Source: Massilia aurea (GTDB lineage: Bacteria; Pseudomonadota; Gammaproteobacteria; Burkholderiales; Burkholderiaceae_D). From it: 64,000 nucleotides of DNA. Positions 26,650 through 35,905 of this stretch are shown here, piece after piece. The first letter of the stretch is position 1, and every line of letters begins with the position of its first letter. Location of the stretch: the NCBI RefSeq assembly GCF_024753205.1, contig NZ_JANUGZ010000002.1:1-64000 (forward strand), written 5' to 3'. Under the pieces are notes generated by a model. It did no database searches. It saw only the letters and a list, made by a program, of their open reading frames with translations, and was not told where the DNA came from. Position numbers and translations under genes: made by a program.

Positions 26650-28536
26650 TTACTTCCACTCGCCGCGCAACGTCATGACCTGCTGCTGCAGATACTCCGG
26701 CGTCGCCAGCTCCGGCGCCACCGGTGTGCCCACTGCCAGCGACAGTTGCGAGCGCATGCCGCGCGCGACGCGCCGGCCGAACAGATTGCCCTGGTCGCGC
26801 GTGAACCAGCTACCCCACAGGCCGCGTAGCGCCATCGGAATCACCGGCACCTTGTTGCGCTCGACGATCTTGGTGATGCCGCTTCGGAACTCGCTCATCT
26901 CGCCCGTCTTGGTCAGGCGCCCTTCCGGGAAGATGCAGACCAGCTCGCCATCATGCAGTGCATGGGCGATGTCGACGAAGGCCTTTTCCATCGTCCACGG
27001 GTCTTCCTTGGCCGGCGCAATCGGGATCGCATTGACCGCGCGGAAAATCCAGCGCAGGAACGGCGTCTTGAAGATGCGGTGGTCCATCACGAAGCGGATC
27101 GGGCGCGGGCTGGCCGCGTTGATGACGATCGCGTCGACGTAGCTCACGTGATTGCAGACCAGTACCGCCGGGCCGTCGGCCGGGATGTGCGAGGTGTCGA
27201 TCATGCGCACCCGGTAGACGGTGTGGATCAGGATCCAGGCTAAAAAGCGCATCAGGAATTCCGGCACCAGCGAGAAGATGTAAATCGCCACCACCGCATT
27301 GAGAAGCGCCGTGGTCAGGAACAGTTCCGGAATCGTGAAGCCCTGCCCCAGCAGCAGGATCGCCACACCGGCCGAGGCCACCATGAAGATCGCATTCAGG
27401 ATGTTCATGCCGGCAATCGTGCGCGAGACATGTTTCTGGTCGCAGCGCGTCTGGATCAGCGCGAACAGCGGCACGATGAAGAGGCCCCCGAACACGCCGA
27501 TCATCACCAGGTCGAACAGGATGCGCAAGGCGCCCGGCTGGCCCAGCAGCGCCAGCCAGTCGACGATCGCCGTGCCCGCCGTGAAGCTCGAGCTGGCGAA
27601 ATACAGGTCGATGCCAAACATCGACAGGCCAATCGAGCCGAACGGCACCAGACCGATCTCGACCTTGTGGCCCGACAGGCGTTCGCACAGCAGCGAGCCG
27701 GCGCCGATGCCAAGCGAAAACACGGTCAGCAGCAGCACGAACACGCTGTGGTCGCCGCGCAGGTAATCCTTGGAAAACACGGGAAACTGGGCCAGCAACA
27801 GCGCGCCATAGAACCAGAACCACGAGTTGCCGAGCATCGACAGGAACACGGTGCGGTTCTTGCGTGAGTACGCCAGGTTGCGCCACGATTCGGCAATGAT
27901 GTTGCGGCTGATGCGCAGCTCGGGCACTGGCGCCGGCGATGGCGGGATGCGCCAGCTGGCCAGCAGGCCCAGCACGGCGAACAGCACCGTCGCGCCAGCC
28001 ACGAGCATGATACCGTTCGGCCGGCCAACGAGCACCGCGCCGGCCACTTCGCCCAGCAGGATGCCGACGAACGTCCCCATCTCGACGACGCCATTGCCGC
28101 CGACCAGTTCATCCGGTTTCAGATTCTGCGGCAGGTAGGCGTATTTGACAGGCCCGAACAGCGTCGAGTGCATGCCCATGCCGATCACGGCCGCGATCAA
28201 GAGCCACAAGTTGTGCGTCATCCAGCCAATACCGGCCACCAGCATGATCGCGATTTCGGCGATCTTGACGATGCGCGCGAGCCGGGCCTTGTCGAACTTG
28301 TCGGCGAGCTGGCCGGCCGTGGCGGAGAACACCACGTACGGCAGGATGAACAGGCCGGGAATCAGGTTGTTGATGAGCGAGGGGTCGAGCGTGGTCCAGT
28401 TCAGCGCGTCATAGGTCATCACGACCAGGAGCGCCGTCTTGAACAGGTTGTCGTTGAACGCGCCCAGGAACTGGGTCCAGAAAAAGGGGGCGAAACGGCG
28501 CTGGGTCAGCAGGGAAAATTGGCTCGGTTGGCGCAT
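26650..28536 (-). CDS. MFS transporter fused to 1-acylglycerol-3-phosphate acyltransferase
   Basis: This 628-residue inner-membrane protein joins two functions. Residues 1-410 form a 12-helix major facilitator beginning FAPFFWTQFLGAFNDNLFKTA, the signature of LplT-type lysophospholipid flippases. Residues 430-628 form a PlsC domain with the HX4D motif (CNHVSYVDAI), then FVMDHRIFKTPFL, IPIAPAKEDP and FPEGRLTKTGEM. In enterobacteria the corresponding activities are split between LplT and Aas. The likely job is bringing lysophospholipid inward and re-acylating it, or lipid remodelling. Unlike full-length Aas fusions no acyl-ACP synthetase domain is attached. Confidence 0.88.
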   Translation of the reverse strand: MRQPSQFSLLTQRRFAPFFWTQFLGAFNDNLFKTALLVVMTYDALNWTTLDPSLINNLIPGLFILPYVVFSATAGQLADKFDKARLARIVKIAEIAIMLVAGIGWMTHNLWLLIAAVIGMGMHSTLFGPVKYAYLPQNLKPDELVGGNGVVEMGTFVGILLGEVAGAVLVGRPNGIMLVAGATVLFAVLGLLASWRIPPSPAPVPELRISRNIIAESWRNLAYSRKNRTVFLSMLGNSWFWFYGALLLAQFPVFSKDYLRGDHSVFVLLLTVFSLGIGAGSLLCERLSGHKVEIGLVPFGSIGLSMFGIDLYFASSSFTAGTAIVDWLALLGQPGALRILFDLVMIGVFGGLFIVPLFALIQTRCDQKHVSRTIAGMNILNAIFMVASAGVAILLLGQGFTIPELFLTTALLNAVVAIYIFSLVPEFLMRFLAWILIHTVYRVRMIDTSHIPADGPAVLVCNHVSYVDAIVINAASPRPIRFVMDHRIFKTPFLRWIFRAVNAIPIAPAKEDPWTMEKAFVDIAHALHDGELVCIFPEGRLTKTGEMSEFRSGITKIVERNKVPVIPMALRGLWGSWFTRDQGNLFGRRVARGMRSQLSLAVGTPVAPELATPEYLQQQVMTLRGEWK

Positions 28537-28680
28537 GCTGGAGGGCTCGGGTGACTAGGATGCCGTAATGTACAACGGCAAGCACGGCCGAACAAAGCAT
28601 GTTTCTCATATTCATGCTTGCGTATTCGCATCTGATACCGGAGGTCGTGGCCGGCGATACGAAACAGCCTGGAAGAATCA

Positions 28681-28746
28681 CGCAGCACTACCCTGCCCGC
28701 ATGATGCGGGTGACCCCAAGCAAAGCGGCCACCCGATGGTGCTGCG
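28681..28746. other. Nested inverted repeats after hom
   Basis: CGCAGCAC (28681-28688) pairs with GTGCTGCG (28739-28746), and inside it CCCGC-ATGAT-GCGGG (28696-28710) forms a second hairpin. It starts five bases past the hom stop on the minus strand. There is no T-tract, so it may be an mRNA 3'-end structure rather than a terminator. Confidence 0.4.
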
Positions 28747-28750
28747 CTGC

Positions 28751-30070
28751 TTAGCCCAGCGACTCCAGGCGAATCCGCGTGACCTTGCCGATCACGGCCG
28801 GCATCGCCTCGATCCTGGCAATCGCCGCATCGATGCTCTTCTCCTGCGTCTGGTGCGTGAGCATGATGATGTCGATATCGGTCTGGTTGCCCGGCTCTTT
28901 CTGCAGCACGGCGTCGATCGAGATATTGCCGTCGGCCAGGATGCGCGTCAGGTCGGCCATCACGCCCAGCTGATCCTGCACGTGCACGCGCAGGTAGTAG
29001 CTGGTCGTGATGTCGGCCATCGGCATGATCGCCACGTCGCTCATCTGGTTTGGCTGGAACGCCAGGTGCGGCACGCGGCCCGATGGGTCGACGGTGGCCA
29101 GGCGCGTCACGTCGACCAGGTCGGCGATCACGGCCGATGCGGTCGGCTCTGCGCCGGCGCCCTTGCCGTAGTACAGCGTGACGCCCAGGGCATCAGCATG
29201 CACCAGCACGGCATTCATCGCACCCTCGACATTGGCGATCAGGCGCGCGGCCGGGATCAGCGTCGGGTGAACGCGCAGCTCGATGCCTTCGCCGGCGGCA
29301 GTCGTCGTGCGGCGGGTGATGCCTAGCAGCTTGATACGGTAGCCCAGCTGTTCGGCGTAGCGGATGTCCACTGCCTGCAACTGGCTGATGCCTTCCACGT
29401 AGGCCTTGTCGAACTGCACCGGGATGCCGAAGGCAATCGCCGACATGATGGTCAGCTTGTGCGCGGCATCCACGCCTTCGATGTCAAAGGTCGGATCGGC
29501 CTCGGCGTAGCCCAGCGCCTGCGCCTGCGCCAGCACGGTGGCAAAGTCCAGGCCCTTGTCGCGCATCTCGGACAGGATGAAGTTGGTGGTGCCGTTGATG
29601 ATGCCGGCCACCGATTCGATGCGGTTGGCAGTCAGGCCTTCGCGCAGTGCCTTGATGATCGGGATGCCGCCGGCCACGGCCGCCTCGAACGCGACGATCA
29701 CGCCCTTCTCTTGCGCGGCGGCGAAAATCTCGTTGCCGTGCAGCGCCACCAGCGCCTTGTTGGCGGTGACCACATGCTTGCCGTTGGCAATGGCTTGCAG
29801 CACCAGTTCGCGCGACAGCTCGTAGCCGCCGATCAGCTCGACGACGATGTCGATATCGGGATGGTTCACCACGGCGAACGGATCGCTGACGACTTCCACA
29901 CCATCGCCGGTGACCGTGCGTGCGCGCTCGGTATTGCGCGCGGCAACCATCGTCACTTCGATGCCGCGGCCGGCGCGGCGGCGGATGTCTTCCTGATTGC
30001 GCTTGAGTACGTTAAAGGTACCGGCACCAACGGTGCCGATGCCCAGCAGGCCAACTTGAATCGGTTTCAT
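28751..30070 (-). CDS. hom: Homoserine dehydrogenase
   Basis: The ATG at 30070 (MKPIQVGLLGIGTVGAGTF) is the natural start although the frame is open further. The 439-residue enzyme reduces aspartate semialdehyde to homoserine with NAD(P)H, feeding threonine and methionine. The Rossmann loop GIGTVG is near residues 10-15, AGIINGTTNFIL and YAEADPTFDIEGVDAAHKL form the catalytic region, and the last 90 residues are an ACT domain (YYLRVHVQDQLGVMADLTRIL), the site of amino-acid feedback. It lies 40 bases after an AlaA-type aminotransferase, the usual order in this group of bacteria. Confidence 0.95.
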   Translation of the reverse strand: MKPIQVGLLGIGTVGAGTFNVLKRNQEDIRRRAGRGIEVTMVAARNTERARTVTGDGVEVVSDPFAVVNHPDIDIVVELIGGYELSRELVLQAIANGKHVVTANKALVALHGNEIFAAAQEKGVIVAFEAAVAGGIPIIKALREGLTANRIESVAGIINGTTNFILSEMRDKGLDFATVLAQAQALGYAEADPTFDIEGVDAAHKLTIMSAIAFGIPVQFDKAYVEGISQLQAVDIRYAEQLGYRIKLLGITRRTTTAAGEGIELRVHPTLIPAARLIANVEGAMNAVLVHADALGVTLYYGKGAGAEPTASAVIADLVDVTRLATVDPSGRVPHLAFQPNQMSDVAIMPMADITTSYYLRVHVQDQLGVMADLTRILADGNISIDAVLQKEPGNQTDIDIIMLTHQTQEKSIDAAIARIEAMPAVIGKVTRIRLESLG

Positions 30071-30110
30071 AAAATCTGTTTCTCGTGAGGTCTGGGCGCG
30101 ACGCGCTGGA

Positions 30111-31334
30111 TCAGGCGTGACGCCGTCGGTAACCGTCGAGGAAGCGCGCAATGCGTCCGCAAGCGTCGGTCAGGTCGTCGGAATTAGGCAGGAACACCAG
30201 CCGGAAATGGTCCGGGGCGATCCAGTTGAAGCCGGTGCCTTGCACCAGCAGCACTTTTTCCTCGGTCAGCAGTTCGCAAATGAACTGCTGGTCGTCCGTG
30301 ATCGGGTACATCTTCGGATCGAGGCGCGGGAACATGTAGAGCGCAGCTTTTGGCTTCACGCAGGACACGCCCGGTATATCGGTAAGCAATTTATAGGCAA
30401 GATCGCGCTGCCGGAGCAGACGCCCGCCCGGGCCCACCAGGTCGTTAATGCTCTGGTGGCCGCCCAGCGCGGTCTGGATCGCGAACTGGCCCGGCGCGTT
30501 GGCGCACAGGCGCATCGAGGCCAGCATGTTGAGGCCGTCGATATAGCCTTTGGCATGGCGCTTTTCGCCCGAGACCACCATCCAGCCGGCGCGGTAGCCG
30601 CACGAACGGTAGTTCTTCGACAGGCCATTGAGGGTCACGAACAGCACGTCGTCGGCCAGCGAGGCCATCGAGACGTGCTCGGCCATGTCATACAGCGTCT
30701 TGTCGTAGATTTCGTCAGCGTAGATGATCAGCTGATGCTGGCGCGCCAGCTCAATGATCTCGAGCAGCACTTCGCGCGGATACAGCGCGCCCGTTGGGTT
30801 GTTCGGATTGATGACGACGATGGCGCGCGTGTTTGGCGTGATCTTGCTGCGCATGTCGGCGATGTCGGGCATCCAGCCGGCGCCTTCGTCGCAGATATAG
30901 TGGCGCGGCGCGCCGCCGGCCAGGCTCACGGCAGCGGTCCACAGTGGATAATCGGGCGCCGGCACCAGCACCTCGTCGCCATTGTTCAGCAAACCCTGCA
31001 TCGACATGACGATGAGTTCCGACGCCCCGTTGCCCAGGTAGATGTCGTCGATCGTCACGCCGGTGATGTTTTTCTCTTGCGTGTAGTGCATGACCGCCTT
31101 GCGCGGCGCGAACATGCCTTTAGAGTCCGTATAGCCGGCCGCGCCGTGCATATTGCGGATCATGTCGCTGACGATCTCGTCCGGCGCATCGAAGCCGAAC
31201 ACGGCGAGGTTGCCGATATTGAGCTTGATGATTTTCTGGCCGTCTTCTTCCATCTGGCGCGCCTGCTCCAGGGCCGGTCCGCGGATCTCGTAGCAGACGT
31301 CGTCGAGCTTGTTCGATTTGGCAATCGGTCGCAC
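30111..31334 (-). CDS. alaA: AlaA-type alanine/valine-pyruvate aminotransferase
   Basis: The GTG at 31334 is chosen: AGGGGA precedes it and the protein then reads VRPIAKSNKLDDVCYEIRGP, aligning with the start of AlaA. The frame is open to 31451. The 407-residue fold-type I PLP enzyme shows NIGNLAVFGFDAPDEI, VPAPDYPLWTA, INPNNPTGALYPREVL, the aspartate in YADEIYDKTLY and the PLP lysine in LNGLSKNYRSCGYRAGWM. It should interconvert glutamate/pyruvate and 2-oxoglutarate/alanine in the cytoplasm. It precedes hom by 40 bases and is likely co-transcribed with it. Confidence 0.92.
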   Translation of the reverse strand: MRPIAKSNKLDDVCYEIRGPALEQARQMEEDGQKIIKLNIGNLAVFGFDAPDEIVSDMIRNMHGAAGYTDSKGMFAPRKAVMHYTQEKNITGVTIDDIYLGNGASELIVMSMQGLLNNGDEVLVPAPDYPLWTAAVSLAGGAPRHYICDEGAGWMPDIADMRSKITPNTRAIVVINPNNPTGALYPREVLLEIIELARQHQLIIYADEIYDKTLYDMAEHVSMASLADDVLFVTLNGLSKNYRSCGYRAGWMVVSGEKRHAKGYIDGLNMLASMRLCANAPGQFAIQTALGGHQSINDLVGPGGRLLRQRDLAYKLLTDIPGVSCVKPKAALYMFPRLDPKMYPITDDQQFICELLTEEKVLLVQGTGFNWIAPDHFRLVFLPNSDDLTDACGRIARFLDGYRRRHA

Positions 31335-31481
31335 AGTATCCCCTGGAAAAACGCCTGCACTGTTGCAGTGCGCAAAAATACCCATTCTGCCCAAAGCGCA
31401 CGGTTTAGGCAACCTTGCCGATCCGGTTACAATGGGCATCCGCACAGTCACCGCTTACCAGCGTCCACTTCGCCTATCGCC

Positions 31482-31862
31482 ATGAAGCTCCATTCCGACA
31501 ATACCCAGCAATACCAGACCGTCACCGGCGTCGATGCCAGCGGCGTCGAGATCAACGCCCAGCGTTACGACTACAGCCTGACGCTGCTGCCCGAGGTCCC
31601 GCCGCGCCCGTGGAACGTCACCGATTTCGACCAGCTTACCGCCGCCCACTTCGATGAACTGGCGCAGGATGCGCCGGACGTCGTCATCCTCGGCACCGGC
31701 GCGCGCCAGCGCTTCGTGCATCCGCGCCTGGTCACCAGCCTGTCGAGCCGGCACATCGGTGTGGAAAGCATGGACAACGGCGCCGCCTGCCGCACCTACA
31801 ACGTGCTGATGGGCGAAGGCCGCAAGGTCACGCTTGCCCTGATCCTCGAACGCACCGCCTGA
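31482..31862 (+). CDS. Mth938-like (COG3737, DUF498) protein
   Basis: This 126-residue protein has the compact fold of COG3737 proteins, with QLTAAHFDELAQDAPDVVILGTGARQRF followed by GVESMDNGAACRTYNVLMGEGRKVTLALIL. Family members in mitochondria assist complex I assembly (NDUFAF3); the bacterial role is unknown. It is divergent from alaA and its ATG is 148 bases from the alaA start. Confidence 0.85.
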   Translation: MKLHSDNTQQYQTVTGVDASGVEINAQRYDYSLTLLPEVPPRPWNVTDFDQLTAAHFDELAQDAPDVVILGTGARQRFVHPRLVTSLSSRHIGVESMDNGAACRTYNVLMGEGRKVTLALILERTA

Positions 31863-32041
31863 ATCGCTACAAGAGCGGTTCAAGGGGGCCGCAAACGTTT
31901 CAATCCGGTTAAATATTGCGATTCTGCCCACAAGAGTACTAGCGGCGGATAGCGCCGACGGATTATCATGGGGTGCCGCTCCCCGCCATGGCGCGCCGGG
32001 AGGGTCACCTGCAGCTGCGCTGCGACCGTCAGGAGAAACCC

Positions 32042-32509
32042 GTGGCCGAGAGCCAACTTGCAACCTTTGCCCCATTCACCGCCCCGATGACGGGCGAGAA
32101 ACCGTTCGAACTGCTCGGCCGTCCCGCCAAGTACACGGTGCTGTACTTTTACCCGAAGGACAATACCCCTGGCTGCACCACCGAGAGCATCGCCTTTCGC
32201 GAAGCGTATCCCGAGTTCCAGGCACTGGGCGCCGACATCTACGGCTTGTCCCGCGATTCGCTGCGCTCGCACGAGAATTTCAAATCCAAGCTCGGCCTGC
32301 CGTTCGAGCTGATCTCGGACGCCGATGAAGCCGTGTGCACGCAGTTCGACGTCATGAAGATGAAGAACATGTATGGCAAGAAAGTACGGGGGGTCGAGCG
32401 CAGTACGTTTGTCATTGACGCTCAAGGCCGATTGGTGAAAGAATGGCGTGGCGTGAAGGTCAGTGACCATGTGACTGAAGTGCTGGAATTTCTGAAGAGC
32501 CAGCCCTGA
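32042..32509 (+). CDS. bcp: Peroxiredoxin, Bcp/PrxQ type
   Basis: The GTG at 32042 has AGGAG eight bases before it and gives the standard 155-residue length; the upstream part of the frame is not homologous-looking. YFYPKDNTPGCTTESIAFRE holds the peroxidatic cysteine, with the Pro-x3-Thr-x2-Cys pattern of thioredoxin-dependent peroxidases. GLSRDSLRSHENFKSKLGLPFELISD is also typical. The usual resolving cysteine five residues on is absent (TTES), so it works as a one-Cys form or uses the cysteine in EAVCTQFD. It reduces hydroperoxides in the cytoplasm. Confidence 0.92.
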   Translation: MAESQLATFAPFTAPMTGEKPFELLGRPAKYTVLYFYPKDNTPGCTTESIAFREAYPEFQALGADIYGLSRDSLRSHENFKSKLGLPFELISDADEAVCTQFDVMKMKNMYGKKVRGVERSTFVIDAQGRLVKEWRGVKVSDHVTEVLEFLKSQP

Positions 32510-32765
32510 CAATGGATGGCTCCAGTTTGTTCAACCTGCTGGATCGCTGCCACTTATTTTGAGTCGACCTGTAATTCAACCTGTCCTGCATCTGCACTAC
32601 CCCCACCCGGTTGCCCGCCGGGCCGGCGCATTTCCCGGCTCGGCCGTGTTGCAACAGTTCAACCGCAATTCCCCTTATCCCTGTTTAGTCGCGTCATCTC
32701 GTGCGCCAGCGCCATGTGGCCCGCGCGCGCACGGTCTTCCAGACTTTTTTTAGATTGAGAACCTG

Positions 32766-34604
32766 ATGCCACTGCCAAAAATACCGAATGAGCCAGCAAC
32801 CATGTTGCTGATCAAAGATTACCCCAAGGCCGAACCTGGTCGTTCGCCGGTGCGTTCGATCTCGGCCAAGCCCGATCCTGAAGTCGATGACCTGATCAGC
32901 GGTCAAGCCGTGCCAACGCCGAAGTCGCGTGCACGCCGTAAAGCCGAAGACACCCTCGCCGCCGCGCAAGCGCCCGTGCGTGCTGCGCCGGTTGCCGAAG
33001 CAAAGCCGCAGGCTGCTCCCGAAGCTGCACCAAAAGCTGCCCCTCAAGCTGCACCCCAAGCTGCACCTCAGGCACCGAACGTTGCCCCGATCTCGGCCAA
33101 GCTGCGCGATCAGGATGCCGAACAGCTGCATTCCGCCAAGCAGAAGCCCGTGGAAGCGCCAGTCAAGTCGTCCACCAGCCGCAAGGCCGACCGTTCGGGC
33201 CTGACCAAGGTGTTCGTGCTGGATACCAACGTGCTGATGCATGACCCAAGCTCGCTGTTCCGGTTCGAGGAGCACGACGTCTATCTGCCAATGATGACGC
33301 TCGAGGAACTCGACAACCACAAGAAGGGCATGTCCGAAGTGGCGCGCAATGCACGCCAGGTGTCGCGCACGCTCGACGCGCTGATCGCCAACGTCGACGA
33401 CGACGCGATCGAGTCCGGCATTCCGCTGTCCAAGCTGGGCAACAAGGATGCCAAGGGACGCCTCTTGTTCCAGACCCGCCTGACAAGCGCGCCGCTGCCG
33501 GAAGGCCTGCCGGAAGGCAAAGCCGACAACCAGATCCTGGGCGTCGTGCGCGCACTCGAACAGCAGCAGGCGGGCCGCGCGATCGTGCTGGTGTCGAAAG
33601 ACATCAATATGCGCATCAAGGCGCGCGCCATCGGCTTGCCGGCTGAAGACTACTTCAACGACCACGTGCTGGAAGACAGTGACCTGCTGTACTCGGGCAT
33701 CGTCCAGCTGCCGGACAATTTCTGGGACACGCACGGCAAGGACGTCGAATCGTGGCAGGAAAACAAGAACGGCAACTCGGCGACCTATTACCGCGTGACC
33801 GGTCCCTTGATTCCGACCCTGCTGGCGAACCAGTTCGTCTACATGGAGCCGAAGGATGGCCAGTCGCCGCTGTACGCCCAGGTCAAGCAGATCGACGGCA
33901 AGACCGCCGTACTGCAAACCCTGCGTGACTATAGCCACAACAAGAACAATGTGTGGGGCATCACGGCGCGCAACCGCGAGCAGAACTTCGCACTGAACCT
34001 GTTGATGAATCCGGAGTGCGACTTCGTCACGCTGCTGGGCCAGGCCGGTACCGGCAAGACCCTGCTGGCCCTGGCCGCCGGCCTGGCACAAGTGCTCGAA
34101 ACCAAGCTCTACAACGAGATCATCGTCACCCGCGTGACGGTGCCGGTCGGTGAAGACATCGGCTTCCTGCCAGGCACCGAGGAAGAAAAAATGTCGCCAT
34201 GGATGGGTGCATTCGACGACAACCTCGAAGTGCTGATGAAGTCTGATGGCGACGCTGGCGACTGGGGTCGCGCGGCAACGCAGGACCTGATCCGCTCGCG
34301 CATCAAGATCAAGTCGCTCAACTTCATGCGCGGCCGCACTTTCGTCAACAAGTTCCTCATCATCGACGAAGCGCAGAACCTGACGCCCAAGCAGATGAAA
34401 ACGCTGGTCACGCGCGCCGGTCCTGGCACCAAGATCCTGTGCCTGGGTAATATCGCGCAGATCGACACGCCATACCTCACCGAAGGCTCGAGCGGCCTGA
34501 CCTATGTGGTCGACCGCTTCAAGGGCTGGAACCACGGTGGCCATGTCACGCTGGCACGCGGCGAACGCTCGCGCCTGGCCGATCACGCCAGCGACGTGCT
34601 GTAA
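32766..34604 (+). CDS. PhoH-family ATPase with PIN domain
   Basis: The 612-residue protein has a variable N-terminal segment with a Pro-Ala-Gln linker (about 75-105, repeats of PQAA encoded by 12-base near-repeats). A PIN ribonuclease domain follows (about 145-300: VFVLDTNVLMHDP, LEELDNHKKG, IVLVSKDINMRIKA). The PhoH P-loop ATPase comes last (about 385-600: Walker A GQAGTGKTLLAL, DEAQNLTPKQMKTLVTRAG, LGNIAQIDTPYL). PhoH2-type proteins couple RNA unwinding to cleavage; here both activities are predicted. The gene ends in a strong terminator whose T-tract is the target of an IS element. Confidence 0.93.
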   Translation: MPLPKIPNEPATMLLIKDYPKAEPGRSPVRSISAKPDPEVDDLISGQAVPTPKSRARRKAEDTLAAAQAPVRAAPVAEAKPQAAPEAAPKAAPQAAPQAAPQAPNVAPISAKLRDQDAEQLHSAKQKPVEAPVKSSTSRKADRSGLTKVFVLDTNVLMHDPSSLFRFEEHDVYLPMMTLEELDNHKKGMSEVARNARQVSRTLDALIANVDDDAIESGIPLSKLGNKDAKGRLLFQTRLTSAPLPEGLPEGKADNQILGVVRALEQQQAGRAIVLVSKDINMRIKARAIGLPAEDYFNDHVLEDSDLLYSGIVQLPDNFWDTHGKDVESWQENKNGNSATYYRVTGPLIPTLLANQFVYMEPKDGQSPLYAQVKQIDGKTAVLQTLRDYSHNKNNVWGITARNREQNFALNLLMNPECDFVTLLGQAGTGKTLLALAAGLAQVLETKLYNEIIVTRVTVPVGEDIGFLPGTEEEKMSPWMGAFDDNLEVLMKSDGDAGDWGRAATQDLIRSRIKIKSLNFMRGRTFVNKFLIIDEAQNLTPKQMKTLVTRAGPGTKILCLGNIAQIDTPYLTEGSSGLTYVVDRFKGWNHGGHVTLARGERSRLADHASDVL

Positions 34605-34642
34605 TCGTTTTGCCGCCTGCCTCGTGCAGGCGCTGTCCCGCA

Positions 34643-34673
34643 ACGCCCGCCCTCACCGGCGGGCGTTTTTTTT
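34643..34673 (+). terminator. Rho-independent terminator of phoH, split from its flank by an IS
   Basis: ACGCCCGCC (34643-34651) pairs perfectly with GGCGGGCGT (34658-34666) around six bases, followed by eight T (34666-34673). The IS element begins at the next base, so the terminator still has a full T-tract because the insertion duplicated it. Confidence 0.9.
34666..34673 (+). repeat. Target-site duplication, left copy (8 T)
   Basis: Eight T directly abut the left inverted repeat of the IS element. The same eight bases follow its right end at 35743-35750. Eight bases is the usual duplication length for IS1595-family elements. Confidence 0.8.
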
Positions 34674-35742
34674 GGCGCAGTCAGCGTTAAATAGAGACTC
34701 GCTTTGAACTGACGAGCAGTCCAGTGGTCCAACCCCTGTCCTCAGCGTCAGGAGTCGATCATGAAAGCGCCACGTTTCAAGGGCTGGTTTGCAAAACTGC
34801 TTTTGCTGAACCAGCCGCAACGCCGGCAAGTGCTCGACGCCCTGCATCCTGCAGCCGGACTTGATCAAGTGATCGCGCTCATCAGCGAGGTCAGAGCGCC
34901 AGGCCGCTGCTGCCCCAGATGCGGCAACGAGCGCTGCTACCGGCACGGGTTCGCGAATGATTTGCAGCGCTACCGCTGCTGTGCCTGCGGCCGCACCTTC
35001 AACGACCTGACCGGCACGCCGCTGGCACGGCTCAGACTCAAGGCCAAATGGCTCGCGTATTCGCAGGTGATGCTCGATTCACTCCCCGTCCGCAAGGCCG
35101 CAGATCGGGTCGGCGTACACCGCAACACCGCCTATCGCTGGCGCCACCGCTTCCTGCATTGGGTCAAGCTCGACCGGCCCGCAGTCCTCAACGGCATCGT
35201 CGAGGCTGACGAAACATTCCTGCTTGAATCACAAAAGGGTTCGCGCACGCTCGATCGGCCACCGCGCCACCGTGGCGGCCATGCGGTCAAACGGGGCATT
35301 TCCAGCGAACTCGACTGCATCCTAGTCGCGCGCGACCGCGAGGGACGCACGGTCGACGCCGTCACTGGCCGCGGCGCACTCACCGCTGCGCAACTCGCCC
35401 GTGACTTGCTGCCCAGGCTCAACAGGCAGGCCTTGCTGGTCAGTGACAGCCATGCCGCCTACCGCGCCTTTGCACGAAAGCACAGGATCGCGCACGAGAC
35501 GGTCAATCTGCGCGCAGGTATGCGTGTGCGGCGTCTGGGCAGTCTTGCCATCCATGTGCAGAACGTGAACGCTTACCACCACCGCTTCAAGGCCTGGTTA
35601 CAGGGCTTTCATGGCGTGGCATCGCGCTACCTGCCCAATTACCTGGGCTGGTGCCGGGCGCTGGATGGCCAGCGGATCATTTCGCCAGCACAATTGCTCC
35701 GCATTGCTATCAGCGTCATCAACAGATAATGCTGACTGCGCC
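34674..35742 (+). mobile_element. Complete IS1595-family insertion sequence (1069 bp)
   Basis: The terminal inverted repeats are GGCGCAGTCAGCGTTA at 34674-34689 and its complement TAATGCTGACTGCGCC at 35727-35742, matching at 15 of 16 bases. One transposase frame fills the interior, with its stop inside the right repeat region. The flanks are identical 8-T direct repeats. With both ends, intact frame and duplication present, this looks like a recent, possibly active insertion. Confidence 0.92.
34761..35729 (+). CDS. IS1595-family transposase
   Basis: The 322-residue protein carries a zinc ribbon (CPRCGNERCYRHG, then RYRCCACGRTFNDLTGTPLA) near residues 52-95. A helix-turn-helix follows (VRKAADRVGVHRNTAYRWRHRFL), then an ISXO2-like DDE domain with VEADETFLLES, LLVSDSHAAYRAFARKH and NVNAYHHRFKAWLQGFHGVASRYLPNYLGW. 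The last motif has the Asn/His form seen in the IS1016/ISSod11-like groups instead of a clear glutamate. It is undamaged and lies wholly within the inverted repeats. Confidence 0.92.
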   Translation: MKAPRFKGWFAKLLLLNQPQRRQVLDALHPAAGLDQVIALISEVRAPGRCCPRCGNERCYRHGFANDLQRYRCCACGRTFNDLTGTPLARLRLKAKWLAYSQVMLDSLPVRKAADRVGVHRNTAYRWRHRFLHWVKLDRPAVLNGIVEADETFLLESQKGSRTLDRPPRHRGGHAVKRGISSELDCILVARDREGRTVDAVTGRGALTAAQLARDLLPRLNRQALLVSDSHAAYRAFARKHRIAHETVNLRAGMRVRRLGSLAIHVQNVNAYHHRFKAWLQGFHGVASRYLPNYLGWCRALDGQRIISPAQLLRIAISVINR

Positions 35743-35750
35743 TTTTTTTT
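35743..35750 (+). repeat. Target-site duplication, right copy (8 T)
   Basis: Eight T follow the right inverted repeat and duplicate the T-tract of the phoH terminator. Confidence 0.8.
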
Positions 35751-35905
35751 GGCAACATGTCTGCGTTATGCCGGTAACACGACCTGTCGGCGTGTGTGTC
35801 TCCCACCATTACCTGTCATTTCTGCGAGGATCGCACAGGTCGTGGCCGGCGTAGAATTGGATGCGGCTGTCGATATGGAACAGCCATCTTCCCGAGCCTC
35901 TTGCC

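Noticed and set aside
32694..34643. 649-codon minus-strand frame opposite phoH
   Set aside because: phoH has full PIN and PhoH motifs on the plus strand; the antisense frame shows no family pattern.
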